Source of the DNA: Streptomyces sp. DvalAA-43
Lineage (GTDB): Bacteria > Actinomycetota > Actinomycetes > Streptomycetales > Streptomycetaceae
DNA length: 64,000 bases
Direction of reading: 5' to 3'
Assembly (NCBI RefSeq): GCF_900091725.1
Contig: NZ_FMBW01000030.1
Coordinates: 357,938-421,937, forward strand
In this document: positions 42,341 to 50,556 of the stretch, piece by piece
Layout of the letters: every line of letters begins with the position of its first letter
Numbering within the stretch: position 1 is the first letter of the stretch
Made by a program: the position numbers and the translations under genes
Notes under the pieces: generated by a model
Databases searched by the model: none
Seen by the model: the letters and a program-made list of their open reading frames with translations, nothing else
What the model was told of the DNA's origin: nothing

Positions 42341-42405
42341 GCACACCCGCTCACAGCACCGGCCGACAAACCTGAGCCCGCCCGGTCACAGCACTGGCCG
42401 ACATA
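42336..42405. repeat. 35-bp direct tandem repeat spanning a stop codon
   Basis: Units at 42336-42370 and 42371-42405 agree at 30 of 35 positions (both start CCTGAGC). The first unit includes the HEAT-like gene's stop codon, so the duplication copied the gene end and its flank. Confidence 0.8.
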
Positions 42406-42560
42406 GTCGGGTATGCCGGACTGTTCCTCCGGGAACGCCGTCCGGTACGAGTTCCCCCTCGTGCCGGACGGGGCCCGGGGACAACCGGATCACGATCCGG
42501 AACATCTTCTCTCACAAGCCCGCGCCACCGGTACGGGACGGTGAAACGAGGAGCTGGAGC

Positions 42561-44537
42561 ATGGTCCGAAGCCCCATCCGCCCCAAGCGTCCCAAAGGCC
42601 CTGATCGCCCCACCCGCCATCGCAGGCTCCGTATCGACTACCCCCGCCGGGGGAAACGTACGTGGCGTCGCTGGGTGCCTTCGTGGCGGCAGGTGCTGAG
42701 CGGGGTCGTGCTCGGACTCGCCGCGCTGGCAGGCCTGTTCGCCGCGGTGTACGCGTCCGTCGACATCCCCGACGAGAACGCCGAGGCGGGCAGACAGGGC
42801 ACCGTCTACTACTGGGCGGACGGCAGCCAACTGGTGAGCGTGGGTGCGGTCAACCGGCAGAACGTCACACTCGCCGACATACCCGGCTCGGTGGAGAACG
42901 CGGTCATCGCCGCCGAGAACGAGACCTTCTACTCCGACCCGGGGGTATCGGCGACGGGCATCGCCCGCGCGGCCATGAGCATGGTCTCGGGCGGTGAGAC
43001 CCAGGGCGGCTCCACCATCACCCAGCAGTACGTGAAGAACACCTACCTCAGCCAGGAGCAGTCGGCCACCCGGAAGTTCAAGGAATTCTTCATCTCGCTG
43101 AAGCTGAACAACAAGCAGGGCAAGAAGGAGATCCTTCAGGGGTATCTGAACACCAGCTGGTTCGGCCGCGGCGCCTACGGCATCCAGGCGGCGGCGCACG
43201 CGTACTACGGAATCCCCGCGAAGGACCTCGACCCCAGCCAGGCGGCGCTGCTCGCGTCCCTGCTCAAGGGAGCGGAGCAGTACGACCCCGCGGGCGGCAA
43301 GGGCAACCACCAACGCGCCGTCGACCGCTGGGCGTGGATCCTCGACCGGCAGGTGGAGACCGGCATGATGACGAAGGCCGAGCGGTCCACGTACCGGAAG
43401 TTCCCCGAGCCGAACCCGGCCGCCAAGCCGACCAGCCTCGGCGGCCAGACCGGCTATCTCGTCGACATCGCCAACAAGTACATCAAGAAGCGGTCGGGCC
43501 TCACCGACAAGGACCTCTTCCGGGGCGGCTACCAGGTGCACACCACCTTCGAGAAGGCCAGGGTGGGGCAGCTGGAACGGGCCGTGCGGAGCGTGCGCGA
43601 GCGCGACCTCGACCCCAAGAAGCGCCGCGAGGACAAGTACGTCGAGGTCGGCGCCGCGTCCGTGCGGCCCGACGGGGCCGTGGTCGCGGTGTACGGCGGC
43701 GCCGACGCGATCACCCACTTCGCCAACAACGCCGACACCGCGGGCGTCCCCGTCGGCTCGGCCTTCAAGCCCTTCGTGCTGGCCGCGGCCCTTCAGCACG
43801 GCGACGGCATCACCCTGAACAGCGGCTACGACAACGGGGGGCTGCTGATCAAGGACGGCCCGTACGGGGTATCACCCCCGCTGTCGGGTGCCGGTCCCGG
43901 CGCGGCGATGGTCTCGGCGCCGACACCCCTGCGCGATGCGCTGGTCATGTCGTCCAACGCCACCTTCTCGCTGCTCGGCAGGGACATCGGGCTGAAGAAG
44001 GTGAAGGAGCTGGCGGTGTCGGCCGGGCTGCACGAGGAGAGCCTGGCCCGTCTGGACAAGTCCTTCCCCCTCGGCACGTCCACACCGAGCGCGGTCAGGA
44101 TGGCGGACGCGTACACCGCCTTCAGCAACGACGGCATGCGGGCCGAGCCCTACTCGGTGACCGGGATGACCCGCGACGGCGAGACGGTCGAGGGCTTCGG
44201 GAAGCCCGAGCCGCAGCGTGCGATGGACGCCTCGGTGGCCAACGATGTGAACAAGACCCTGGGGATGCTGGCCTGGACGCGGCTGGGGCAGGACGGGAAG
44301 TTCGCCACGCCCGAGACTGCCGACGACCTCTCGGCGGGCGCGACCAGCGAGGACGACCGGATGAAGTCGGCCTGGTTCATCGGCCACGCCAAGGGGCTGA
44401 CCACGGCCGTCACGATGTTCCGCAACAAGCCGGGCACGCCTCAACTGCTGGGAATGCAGGGGGTGGGCGGACCCGACTCGGGGCGCGGCAACGTCTTCCC
44501 GCTCCGGATCTGGAACGCCTACGCCTTGGGGAAGTAG
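42561..44537 (+). CDS. Class A penicillin-binding protein with degenerate KTG box
   Basis: This 658-residue bifunctional PBP has an Arg/Pro-rich cytoplasmic tail and one membrane anchor at about residues 50-70 (VLSGVVLGLAALAGLFAAVYA). The GT51 glycosyltransferase domain has AAENETFYSDPGVSATGIARA (Glu119) and GGSTITQQYVKN. The transpeptidase domain keeps SAFK (Ser400, Lys403) and SSN (464-466). The KTG region, however, reads GATSEDDRMKSAWF: aligned to KTGTTDDNKSAW, the lysine is Ala594 and the glycine Ser596. Glycan polymerisation looks intact. Peptide cross-linking or beta-lactam binding may be impaired. The start is the ATG at 42561 with a GAGGAG upstream. Confidence 0.93.
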   Translation: MVRSPIRPKRPKGPDRPTRHRRLRIDYPRRGKRTWRRWVPSWRQVLSGVVLGLAALAGLFAAVYASVDIPDENAEAGRQGTVYYWADGSQLVSVGAVNRQNVTLADIPGSVENAVIAAENETFYSDPGVSATGIARAAMSMVSGGETQGGSTITQQYVKNTYLSQEQSATRKFKEFFISLKLNNKQGKKEILQGYLNTSWFGRGAYGIQAAAHAYYGIPAKDLDPSQAALLASLLKGAEQYDPAGGKGNHQRAVDRWAWILDRQVETGMMTKAERSTYRKFPEPNPAAKPTSLGGQTGYLVDIANKYIKKRSGLTDKDLFRGGYQVHTTFEKARVGQLERAVRSVRERDLDPKKRREDKYVEVGAASVRPDGAVVAVYGGADAITHFANNADTAGVPVGSAFKPFVLAAALQHGDGITLNSGYDNGGLLIKDGPYGVSPPLSGAGPGAAMVSAPTPLRDALVMSSNATFSLLGRDIGLKKVKELAVSAGLHEESLARLDKSFPLGTSTPSAVRMADAYTAFSNDGMRAEPYSVTGMTRDGETVEGFGKPEPQRAMDASVANDVNKTLGMLAWTRLGQDGKFATPETADDLSAGATSEDDRMKSAWFIGHAKGLTTAVTMFRNKPGTPQLLGMQGVGGPDSGRGNVFPLRIWNAYALGK

Positions 44538-44607
44538 GCCCACGGGCCAGGGGCCGGCAACGGCGTGGGGCCAAGAACTGACAACCGGACAGGGCAGCAC
44601 TCCGCGC

Positions 44608-44623
44608 ATTGGTCTTGACCAAT
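44608..44623. promoter_or_regulatory. DasR-like (dre) operator overlapping a -35 element
   Basis: ATTGGTCTTGACCAAT is a perfect inverted repeat (the two centre bases apart). It matches the DasR element consensus ASTGGTCTAGACCAST at 13 of 16 positions. The TTGACC inside it can serve as -35, with GAGTAT 18 bases downstream as -10. Confidence 0.6.
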
Positions 44624-44699
44624 ATCCTATTGTGTGAAGAGTATGGGCCGAATCCGCCACGGAACCTTTACAAGCACCTCCGCTGGAGAAACACGCCCC

Positions 44700-45980
44700 A
44701 TGCGCATATCCGCAACCGCCGCCGCTGCCACCGCAGTGCTCGGCGGAGCCCTCGTCCTCGGCCTCACGGCCGTCCCCGCCGCCCAGGCCACGCCCCGCGC
44801 CGACGCGGCGGGCTGCACCACCGACGCCTTCGGAATCGCCGGAAAGTACGGCGAGTTCGTCCTCGGTGACGATGTCCACTCCCCCGACGCGGAAGGCGCC
44901 GTGGCCGTCGGCGGCAACGCCGACTTCCGCGGCGGCTTCAGCGTCGCCAACGAACTCTCGGCCGCGGAGGTCGACGCCCTGCCGGGCCGCGCCTCGCTCG
45001 TCGTCCGGGGCGATCTGCTCAACGGCAGCTCGGTCACCGCCGTGATGAAGGGCAACGCGGCCGTCGGCGGCAAGGTCAGCGACCGCGCCCTCGAAATGCA
45101 CTCCGGCAGCTTCGGCCAGAACGCCGGACTGATCGACTTCGACGCCGAGTTCACCAAGCTCAGGGCCTACTCCTCCGCCCTGGCGAAGGAACCGGCGACC
45201 ACCGGCACCGAAGTCGAGCTGAGCGGCAGCAAGCTCACCCTGGAGGGCGGGAACACCACCCGCAACGTCTTCAAGGTGACGGCCGATCAGCTGGAGCAGG
45301 CCAAGGACATCTACCTCAGGGTCCCCGCGGGCGCCACCGCGGTCGTCAACGTCAGCGGCGAGACCTACGACATGGCCAAGGCCGGCACCACCGGCTTCTT
45401 CCTCTCCGGCGGCCAGGACTACGTACTGGACGACAAGCTCCAGAGCGCCTCCGACGGCAAGGTCCGCGCCCGCCTGCTGTGGAACTTCCCCGAGGCCCGC
45501 ACGGTCACCAAGAGCAGCCAGGCCGCCTGGCCCGGCAGCGTGCTGGCCCCCGGGGCCCACCTGGAGCTGGGCACCGGCGCCCCGGTCAACGGCTCGGTGT
45601 GGGTCGCCTCGCTGCACGGCTCGGGCGGCGCGGAGACGCACCACTTCCCCTTCACCGGCTGCCTCCCGGAGCCCGGCAAGACCCCGCCGCCCACCACCCC
45701 GACCCCGGGCAACACCCCCGGCACCACCCCGCCGGTGACCGGCACGCCCTCCACCCCGGCGAGCACACCGCCGGCGAGCGGCACCCCGTCCGGCAGCCCG
45801 TCCGAGTCCGCGCCCGCCACCCCGGCCCCGTCGCAGAGCACGACGCCCGGCGGCAAGGACGGTGACCTGGCCTCCACCGGCAGCAGCGGCACCATCCCGC
45901 TGGTCATCGGCACCGCCGCGGTACTCGCCGCGGGCACCGGCCTGGTCGTGGTGGCCCGCCGCCGCTCCAAGCGAGCCTGA
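44700..45980 (+). CDS. Choice-of-anchor A family surface protein with LAxTG sortase signal
   Basis: This 426-residue protein starts with a Sec signal peptide, MRISATAAAATAVLGGALVLGLTAVPAAQA. The choice-of-anchor A domain spans about 40-330: FVLGDDVHSPDAEGAVAVGGNADFRGGFSVANEL, then PGSVLAPGAHLELGTGAPVNGSVWVASLHGSGGAETHHFPFTGC in parts. A Thr/Pro/Ser/Gly stalk follows. The C-terminal sorting signal is LASTG at residues 390-394, then a membrane helix and RRRSKRA. LAxTG is the motif of Streptomyces class E sortases, so the protein is likely linked to peptidoglycan. A DasR-like site lies upstream. A strong hairpin follows. Confidence 0.93.
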   Translation: MRISATAAAATAVLGGALVLGLTAVPAAQATPRADAAGCTTDAFGIAGKYGEFVLGDDVHSPDAEGAVAVGGNADFRGGFSVANELSAAEVDALPGRASLVVRGDLLNGSSVTAVMKGNAAVGGKVSDRALEMHSGSFGQNAGLIDFDAEFTKLRAYSSALAKEPATTGTEVELSGSKLTLEGGNTTRNVFKVTADQLEQAKDIYLRVPAGATAVVNVSGETYDMAKAGTTGFFLSGGQDYVLDDKLQSASDGKVRARLLWNFPEARTVTKSSQAAWPGSVLAPGAHLELGTGAPVNGSVWVASLHGSGGAETHHFPFTGCLPEPGKTPPPTTPTPGNTPGTTPPVTGTPSTPASTPPASGTPSGSPSESAPATPAPSQSTTPGGKDGDLASTGSSGTIPLVIGTAAVLAAGTGLVVVARRRSKRA

Positions 45981-45990
45981 CCGACCAAAC

Positions 45991-46036
45991 GTTCAGGGCC
46001 TGTCCGTCCCCGGCCGGGGACGGACAGGCCCTGAAC
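45991..46036. terminator. Very strong hairpin terminator, 21-bp perfect stem
   Basis: The arms 45991-46011 (starting GTTCAGGGCCTGTCC) and 46016-46036 pair perfectly around a GGCC loop. The hairpin lies between the convergent surface-protein and hypothetical genes and can act in both directions. Confidence 0.92.
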
Positions 46037-46080
46037 AACGGCGAACGGCCCGATTGGCCCTGATGGCCCTGATGGCCCGC

Positions 46081-46623
46081 TCAGCCGGGCAGGCCCTCGG
46101 GCGCCCCCGCCCACTCCCGCAGCAGCCTCTCCCGCTCCGCGCCCCGAGGCGTCGTGCCCCCGGACGCGCGGCCCCACTCCGACATCGCGGCCAGCGTCGT
46201 CGACATCGTCGCGGCGCCCTCCGTGAGACGGGCCAGGAGAGCACGGGAGAGGTCGATCTCGGTCTGCGGGTAGCCGTTGGCCGCGGCGACGTACGCCGTC
46301 GGCTCGTACGTACCACCGGACGACTCCACTCGCACCGTCATCAGCGCCGAGGCCTCGTCCACCCGGCCCGGCCCCATGGGCAGAACCAGGTTCACCACCA
46401 GGCCCACAGCCACGTCCTTGACCGCGCCGACCTGCCGCTTCAAGGACTTCACGGGAAGGTCCGTCACCGTGAGGGCCCGTACGTCCTCCCACAGATAGAG
46501 GCCGGACTGCCCGTCGCCCAGGGCCACCACGCCCTCGGGCGTCAGTCGCACCCCGGGCCCCGAACCGGACGGCTTCGCGCCCACGTACACGTCGCCCTCG
46601 GCGATCCAGAACAGGCCCACCAT
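46081..46623 (-). CDS. Conserved hypothetical protein next to hemB
   Basis: This roughly 180-residue protein starts MVGLFWIAEGDVYVGAKPSGSGPGVRLTPEGVVALGDGQSGLYLWEDVRALTVTDLPV (in parts), a compact beta-rich N-terminal domain resembling PH-like folds. A helical C-terminal part follows, including EIDLSRALLARLTEGAATMSTTLAAMSEW and the closing helix GAERERLLREWAGAPE. A mildly hydrophobic stretch, KDVAVGLVVNLVLPMG, could contact membrane. The start may be the ATG at 46623 or GTG at 46629. I do not recognise a named family. It lies about 100 bases downstream of hemB on the same strand. Confidence 0.7.
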   Translation of the reverse strand: MVGLFWIAEGDVYVGAKPSGSGPGVRLTPEGVVALGDGQSGLYLWEDVRALTVTDLPVKSLKRQVGAVKDVAVGLVVNLVLPMGPGRVDEASALMTVRVESSGGTYEPTAYVAAANGYPQTEIDLSRALLARLTEGAATMSTTLAAMSEWGRASGGTTPRGAERERLLREWAGAPEGLPG

Positions 46624-46722
46624 GGCCACGACTCGCTCATTTCTCCCAAGGGCGGCACGCCGCCACACCCAACACCGAACACCGACCGGCCAGGGGCCCC
46701 GCGCACGCCCCCGCACCCGTCC

Positions 46723-47727
46723 CTACGCCTGGGACCGCCGCAGCCGCTGCGCGACCTCCGTCGCCCAGTACGTCAGAATCATCTGCGCCCCGGCCCGGCG
46801 GATCCCGGTCAGGCTCTCCAGGATGGCCGCCTCCCGGTCGATCCAGCCCTTCTCCGCGGCCGCCTCGATCATCGAGTACTCCCCACTGATCTGGTATGCG
46901 GCGACCGGCACGTCCGTCGCGTCGGCGACCTTCGCGAGGATGTCGAGGTACGGCCCGGCCGGCTTGACCATGACCATGTCGGCGCCCTCCGCCAGGTCGA
47001 GCGCCAGCTCGCGCAGCGACTCACGGGCGTTCGCCGGGTCCTGCTGGTACGTCTTGCGGTCGCCCCTGAGCGAGGAGCCGACCGCCTCGCGGAACGGCCC
47101 GAAGAACGCCGAGGAGTACTTCACGGTGTAGGCGAGGATCGAGACGTCCTCGTGGCCCGTCTGGTCGAGCGCGTCGCGGATGACACCGACCTGGCCGTCC
47201 ATCATGCCGCTGGGGCCCACCACATGGGCGCCCGCGTCGGCCTGGACCTGGGCCATCTCGGCGTACCGCTCCAGCGTCGCGTCGTTGTCGACCCGGCCGT
47301 CCTCGGTCAGCACACCGCAGTGGCCGTGGTCGGTGTACTCGTCCAGGCACAGGTCCGACATGATGACGAGATCGTCGCCGACCTCCGCGCGCACCGCCCG
47401 CAGCCCGGCCTGGAGGATGCCGTCCGGGTCGGTGCCCGCCGTGCCCCGGGCGTCCTTCTTCTCCTCCTCGGGGACACCGAAGAGCATGATCCCGGAGACC
47501 CCGGCCGACACCGCCTCGACGGCGGCCTTCCGCAGGGTGTCCAGGGTGTGCTGCTGCACGCCGGGCATGGCCGAGATGGCGACCGGGGCGTCGATGCCCT
47601 CGCGCACGAACGCGGGCAGGATCAGATCCGCCGGGTCGAGCCGTGTCTCGGCGACCATCCGCCGCATCGTCGGGGTCGTCCGCAGCCGCCGGGGGCGGGA
47701 GCCGGGGAAGTTTCCGTACACAGTCAT
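46723..47727 (-). CDS. hemB: Porphobilinogen synthase (delta-aminolevulinic acid dehydratase)
   Basis: This 334-residue HemB condenses two 5-aminolevulinates to porphobilinogen. The two active-site lysines lie in [17 protein letters not shown] (Lys203) and [13 protein letters not shown] (Lys255, Schiff base). The metal loop reads [14 protein letters not shown] (125-138). It has Cys127 and Cys137 but Asp in the middle position, between the classical three-cysteine zinc and the aspartate-type magnesium forms. The gene starts at the ATG at 47725-47727. It follows hemD after a spacer of 175 bases holding a weak hairpin, so it may have its own promoter as well as read-through from rex-hemACD. Confidence 0.97.
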   Translation of the reverse strand: MTVYGNFPGSRPRRLRTTPTMRRMVAETRLDPADLILPAFVREGIDAPVAISAMPGVQQHTLDTLRKAAVEAVSAGVSGIMLFGVPEEEKKDARGTAGTDPDGILQAGLRAVRAEVGDDLVIMSDLCLDEYTDHGHCGVLTEDGRVDNDATLERYAEMAQVQADAGAHVVGPSGMMDGQVGVIRDALDQTGHEDVSILAYTVKYSSAFFGPFREAVGSSLRGDRKTYQQDPANARESLRELALDLAEGADMVMVKPAGPYLDILAKVADATDVPVAAYQISGEYSMIEAAAEKGWIDREAAILESLTGIRRAGAQMILTYWATEVAQRLRRSQA

Positions 47728-47841
47728 CCTTCGAGATTAGACCCGCACACATCACCGTCTTACCGACACCTGTGCCGGGAAAAGACCGCGAAACGGGCCA
47801 GGAAACGGGCAGCGGCCCAGCCGCCGAAGCAAACGCGCAGA

Positions 47842-47867
47842 GGCCCGGCTGCCGAAGCAACCGGGCC
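47842..47867 (-). terminator. Possible hairpin between hemD and hemB
   Basis: GGCCCGG and CCGGGCC pair over 7 bases with a 12-base loop, 35 bases after the hemD stop codon. The stem is short, so partial read-through into hemB would be expected. Confidence 0.45.
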
Positions 47868-47902
47868 CCTCACACACTCCGGAACACGCTCGAACGCGCG
47901 GC

Positions 47903-49573
47903 TCAGGTCGTCGTACGGCGCCGCCGCGCACCGGGACGCCGCTCGCTCGGCCGCGTCACCGGATCACCGGCCTCCTTCGCCGACTCCCGGCGCCGCGCGC
48001 CGAACTCGGCCAGCGCCTCGGCCAGCTTGTGCACCGACGGCTCCGGGGAGAGGACGTCGACACGGAGTCCGTGCTCCTCGGCGGTCTTCGCCGTCGCCGG
48101 GCCGATACACGCGATGACCGTCACGTTGTGCGGCTTGCCCGCGATGCCGACCAGGTTCCGCACGGTCGACGACGAGGTGAAGAGCACCGCGTCGAAACCG
48201 CCGCCCTTGATGGCCTCACGCGTGTCGGCCGGCGGCGGCGAGGCGCGGACCGTGCGGTACGCGGTGACGTCGTCGACCTCCCAGCCCAGCTCGATGAGCC
48301 CGGCCACCAGCGTCTCGGTGGCGATGTCGGCACGCGGCAGGAACACCCGGTCGATCGGGTCGAAGACCGGGTCGTACGGCGGCCAGTCCTCCAGCAGCCC
48401 GGCGGCGGACTGCTCGCCCGACGGCACCAGGTCCGGCTTCACACCGAAGTCGACCAGCGCGGCGGCGGTCTGCTCACCGACGGCCGCGACCTTGATCCCC
48501 GCGAAGGCACGGGCGTCGAGCCCGTACTCCTCGAACTTCTCCCGGACGGCCTTCACGGCATTGACGCTGGTGAAGGCGATCCACTCGTAACGGCCCGTGA
48601 CCAGCCCCTTGACCGCGCGCTCCATCTGCTGGGGCGTACGGGGCGGCTCGACGGCGATCGTCGGGACCTCGTGCGGCACCGCGCCGTAGGAACGAAGCTG
48701 GTCGGAGAGCGACGCGGCCTGCTCCTTCGTACGCGGAACGAGCACCTTCCAGCCGAACAGCGGCTTGGACTCGAACCACGCGAGCTGGTCGCGCTGGGCG
48801 GCGGAGCTGCGCTCACCGACCACGGCTATGACGGGCCGGTGCCCCTCCGGCGACGGCAGCACCTTCGCCTGCTTCAGGACCTGGGCGATCGTCCCGAGAG
48901 TCGCCGTCCAGGTGCGCTGGCGGGTCGTCGTACCGGCGACCGTCACGGTCAGCGGGGTGTCGGGCTTGCGGCCCGCCGAGACCAGCTCCCCGGCGGCCGA
49001 GGCCACCGCGTCGAGCGTCGTCGAGATGACGGCCGTGGCATCGCTGGCACCGACCTCGGTCCAGCAGCGGTCGGAGGCGGTACGCGCGTCGACGAACCTG
49101 ACGTCCGCGCCCTGCGCGTCACGCAGCGGCACACCGGCGTACGCGGGCACACCCACGACGTTGGCGATGCCCGGCACGACCTCGAAGGGAATGCCGGCGG
49201 CTGCGCAGGCGAGCATCTCGGCACCGGCGTCACCGTCCAGTCCCGGGTCGCCCGCGACGGCACGGACGACCCGCCTGCCGCCCCTCACTGCCTCCATGAC
49301 AAGATTGGCCGCATCCCTGAGAACGGGAACACCGGCGGCTGCTGACTGCGCGTCAACAACCGTCAGCTCGGGCGTGCTTACGCTTGCCCGCGCATGGCAG
49401 CGAACGACGCCGAGGACGTCCGGCTCGGCGACAAGGACGTCCGCGCTCGCAAGCGCCTCGACGGCGCGCAGAGTCAGCAGTCCCGGGTCGCCGGGACCGG
49501 CGCCGAGGAAGGTGACGTGCCCTTGTGCGGACAGGGCCGGAAAGTCGGATGCGGCGGGGCCGGTGGGGCTCAA
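47903..49573 (-). CDS. hemD: HemD: SUMT-like domain fused to uroporphyrinogen-III synthase
   Basis: This 556-residue fusion has a tetrapyrrole methylase-like N-terminal half that starts GHVTFLGAGPGDPGLLTLRAVEAL and has GIPFEVVPGIANVVGVPAYAGVPL. The C-terminal uroporphyrinogen-III synthase half begins near GWKVLVPRTKEQAASLSDQL and ends with FTSSSTVRNLVGIAG and CIGPATAKTAEEHGL. HemD closes hydroxymethylbilane to uroporphyrinogen III. In the methylase half, the usual GGDPFVFGRG region reads AVAGDPGLDGDAG, so methyl transfer may be lost. The TTG at 49571-49573 follows GGGGGAG by 7 bases and overlaps the hemC stop codon. The C terminus is Arg-rich. Confidence 0.94.
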   Translation of the reverse strand: MSPTGPAASDFPALSAQGHVTFLGAGPGDPGLLTLRAVEALASADVLVAEPDVLGVVRCHARASVSTPELTVVDAQSAAAGVPVLRDAANLVMEAVRGGRRVVRAVAGDPGLDGDAGAEMLACAAAGIPFEVVPGIANVVGVPAYAGVPLRDAQGADVRFVDARTASDRCWTEVGASDATAVISTTLDAVASAAGELVSAGRKPDTPLTVTVAGTTTRQRTWTATLGTIAQVLKQAKVLPSPEGHRPVIAVVGERSSAAQRDQLAWFESKPLFGWKVLVPRTKEQAASLSDQLRSYGAVPHEVPTIAVEPPRTPQQMERAVKGLVTGRYEWIAFTSVNAVKAVREKFEEYGLDARAFAGIKVAAVGEQTAAALVDFGVKPDLVPSGEQSAAGLLEDWPPYDPVFDPIDRVFLPRADIATETLVAGLIELGWEVDDVTAYRTVRASPPPADTREAIKGGGFDAVLFTSSSTVRNLVGIAGKPHNVTVIACIGPATAKTAEEHGLRVDVLSPEPSVHKLAEALAEFGARRRESAKEAGDPVTRPSERRPGARRRRTTT

Positions 49574-50556
49574 AGTGCTCGCTCCCCCATAAGACCGGCC
49601 GCACCCTTGGCGAGCATCTCGGACGCGAGCTCGCGACCGAGGGCCGCCGCGTCGTCCTGCGACGTGGGAACGGGACCGGTGGTGGACAGCTGCACCAGCG
49701 AGGAACCGTCGGTGGTACCGACGACACCGCGCAGGCGCAGTTCGTTGACAACCTGTCCGTCGACCAAGAGGTCGGCCAGCGCACCCACAGGTGCGGAGCA
49801 ACCGGCCTCCAGGGCGGCGAGCAGGGCACGTTCGGCGGTCACGGCGGCCCGGGTGACCGGGTCGTCGAGCTCCGCGAGCGCGGCGGCGAGGTCGGCGCTG
49901 CTCGCAGCGCACTCGATCGCCAGTGCTCCCTGGCCGGGAGCGGGCAGGACGGTGTCGACCGACAGGAAGTCGGTCACCTCACCGCTCCGGCCGAGACGGC
50001 TGAGCCCGGCCGCGGCGAGTACCACCGCGTCCAGCTCACCGCTTCGGACAAATCCGATACGCGTATCGACGTTCCCCCGGATCGGCACGGTCTCGATGTC
50101 GAGGCCGTGACTGCGGGCGTACGCGTTGAGCTGCGCCATGCGGCGCGGCGAGCCGGTACCGATGCGGGCACCGGACGGCAGCTGCCCGAAGGTCAGCCCG
50201 TCCCGCGCCACCAGTACGTCGCGCGGGTCCTCGCGCACCGGCACCGCGGCCAGCACGAGGCCCTCGGGCTGCGCGGTCGGCAGGTCCTTGAGCGAGTGGA
50301 CGGCGAAGTCCACCTCGCCGCGCAGCAGCGCGTCGCGCAGCGCCGCGACGAACACACCGGTGCCGCCGATCTGCGCGAGGTGCTCCCGCGAGGTGTCGCC
50401 GTACGTGGTGATCTCGACGAGCTCGACGGCGCGCCCGGTCACCTCGCTGACCGCGTCGGCGATGAGGCCGGACTGCGCCATGGCGAGCTTGCTGCGCCGG
50501 GTGCCCAGCCTCAGCGGCTTGTCGGCGCCCGCGCCCAGGGGTGAGTTGTCGGTCAT
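49570..50556 (-). CDS. hemC: Hydroxymethylbilane synthase (porphobilinogen deaminase)
   Basis: This 328-residue HemC polymerises four porphobilinogens. Signature parts are LRLGTRRSKLAMAQSG, FAVHSLKDLPT, IGTGSPRRMAQL, IRGNVDTRI, and the dipyrromethane-cofactor cysteine in ALEAGCSAPVGAL (Cys253). Length is normal. It overlaps hemA by 4 bases at its start and hemD by 4 bases at its end, so hemA-hemC-hemD are translationally coupled. The start is the ATG at 50554-50556. Confidence 0.97.
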   Translation of the reverse strand: MTDNSPLGAGADKPLRLGTRRSKLAMAQSGLIADAVSEVTGRAVELVEITTYGDTSREHLAQIGGTGVFVAALRDALLRGEVDFAVHSLKDLPTAQPEGLVLAAVPVREDPRDVLVARDGLTFGQLPSGARIGTGSPRRMAQLNAYARSHGLDIETVPIRGNVDTRIGFVRSGELDAVVLAAAGLSRLGRSGEVTDFLSVDTVLPAPGQGALAIECAASSADLAAALAELDDPVTRAAVTAERALLAALEAGCSAPVGALADLLVDGQVVNELRLRGVVGTTDGSSLVQLSTTGPVPTSQDDAAALGRELASEMLAKGAAGLMGERAL

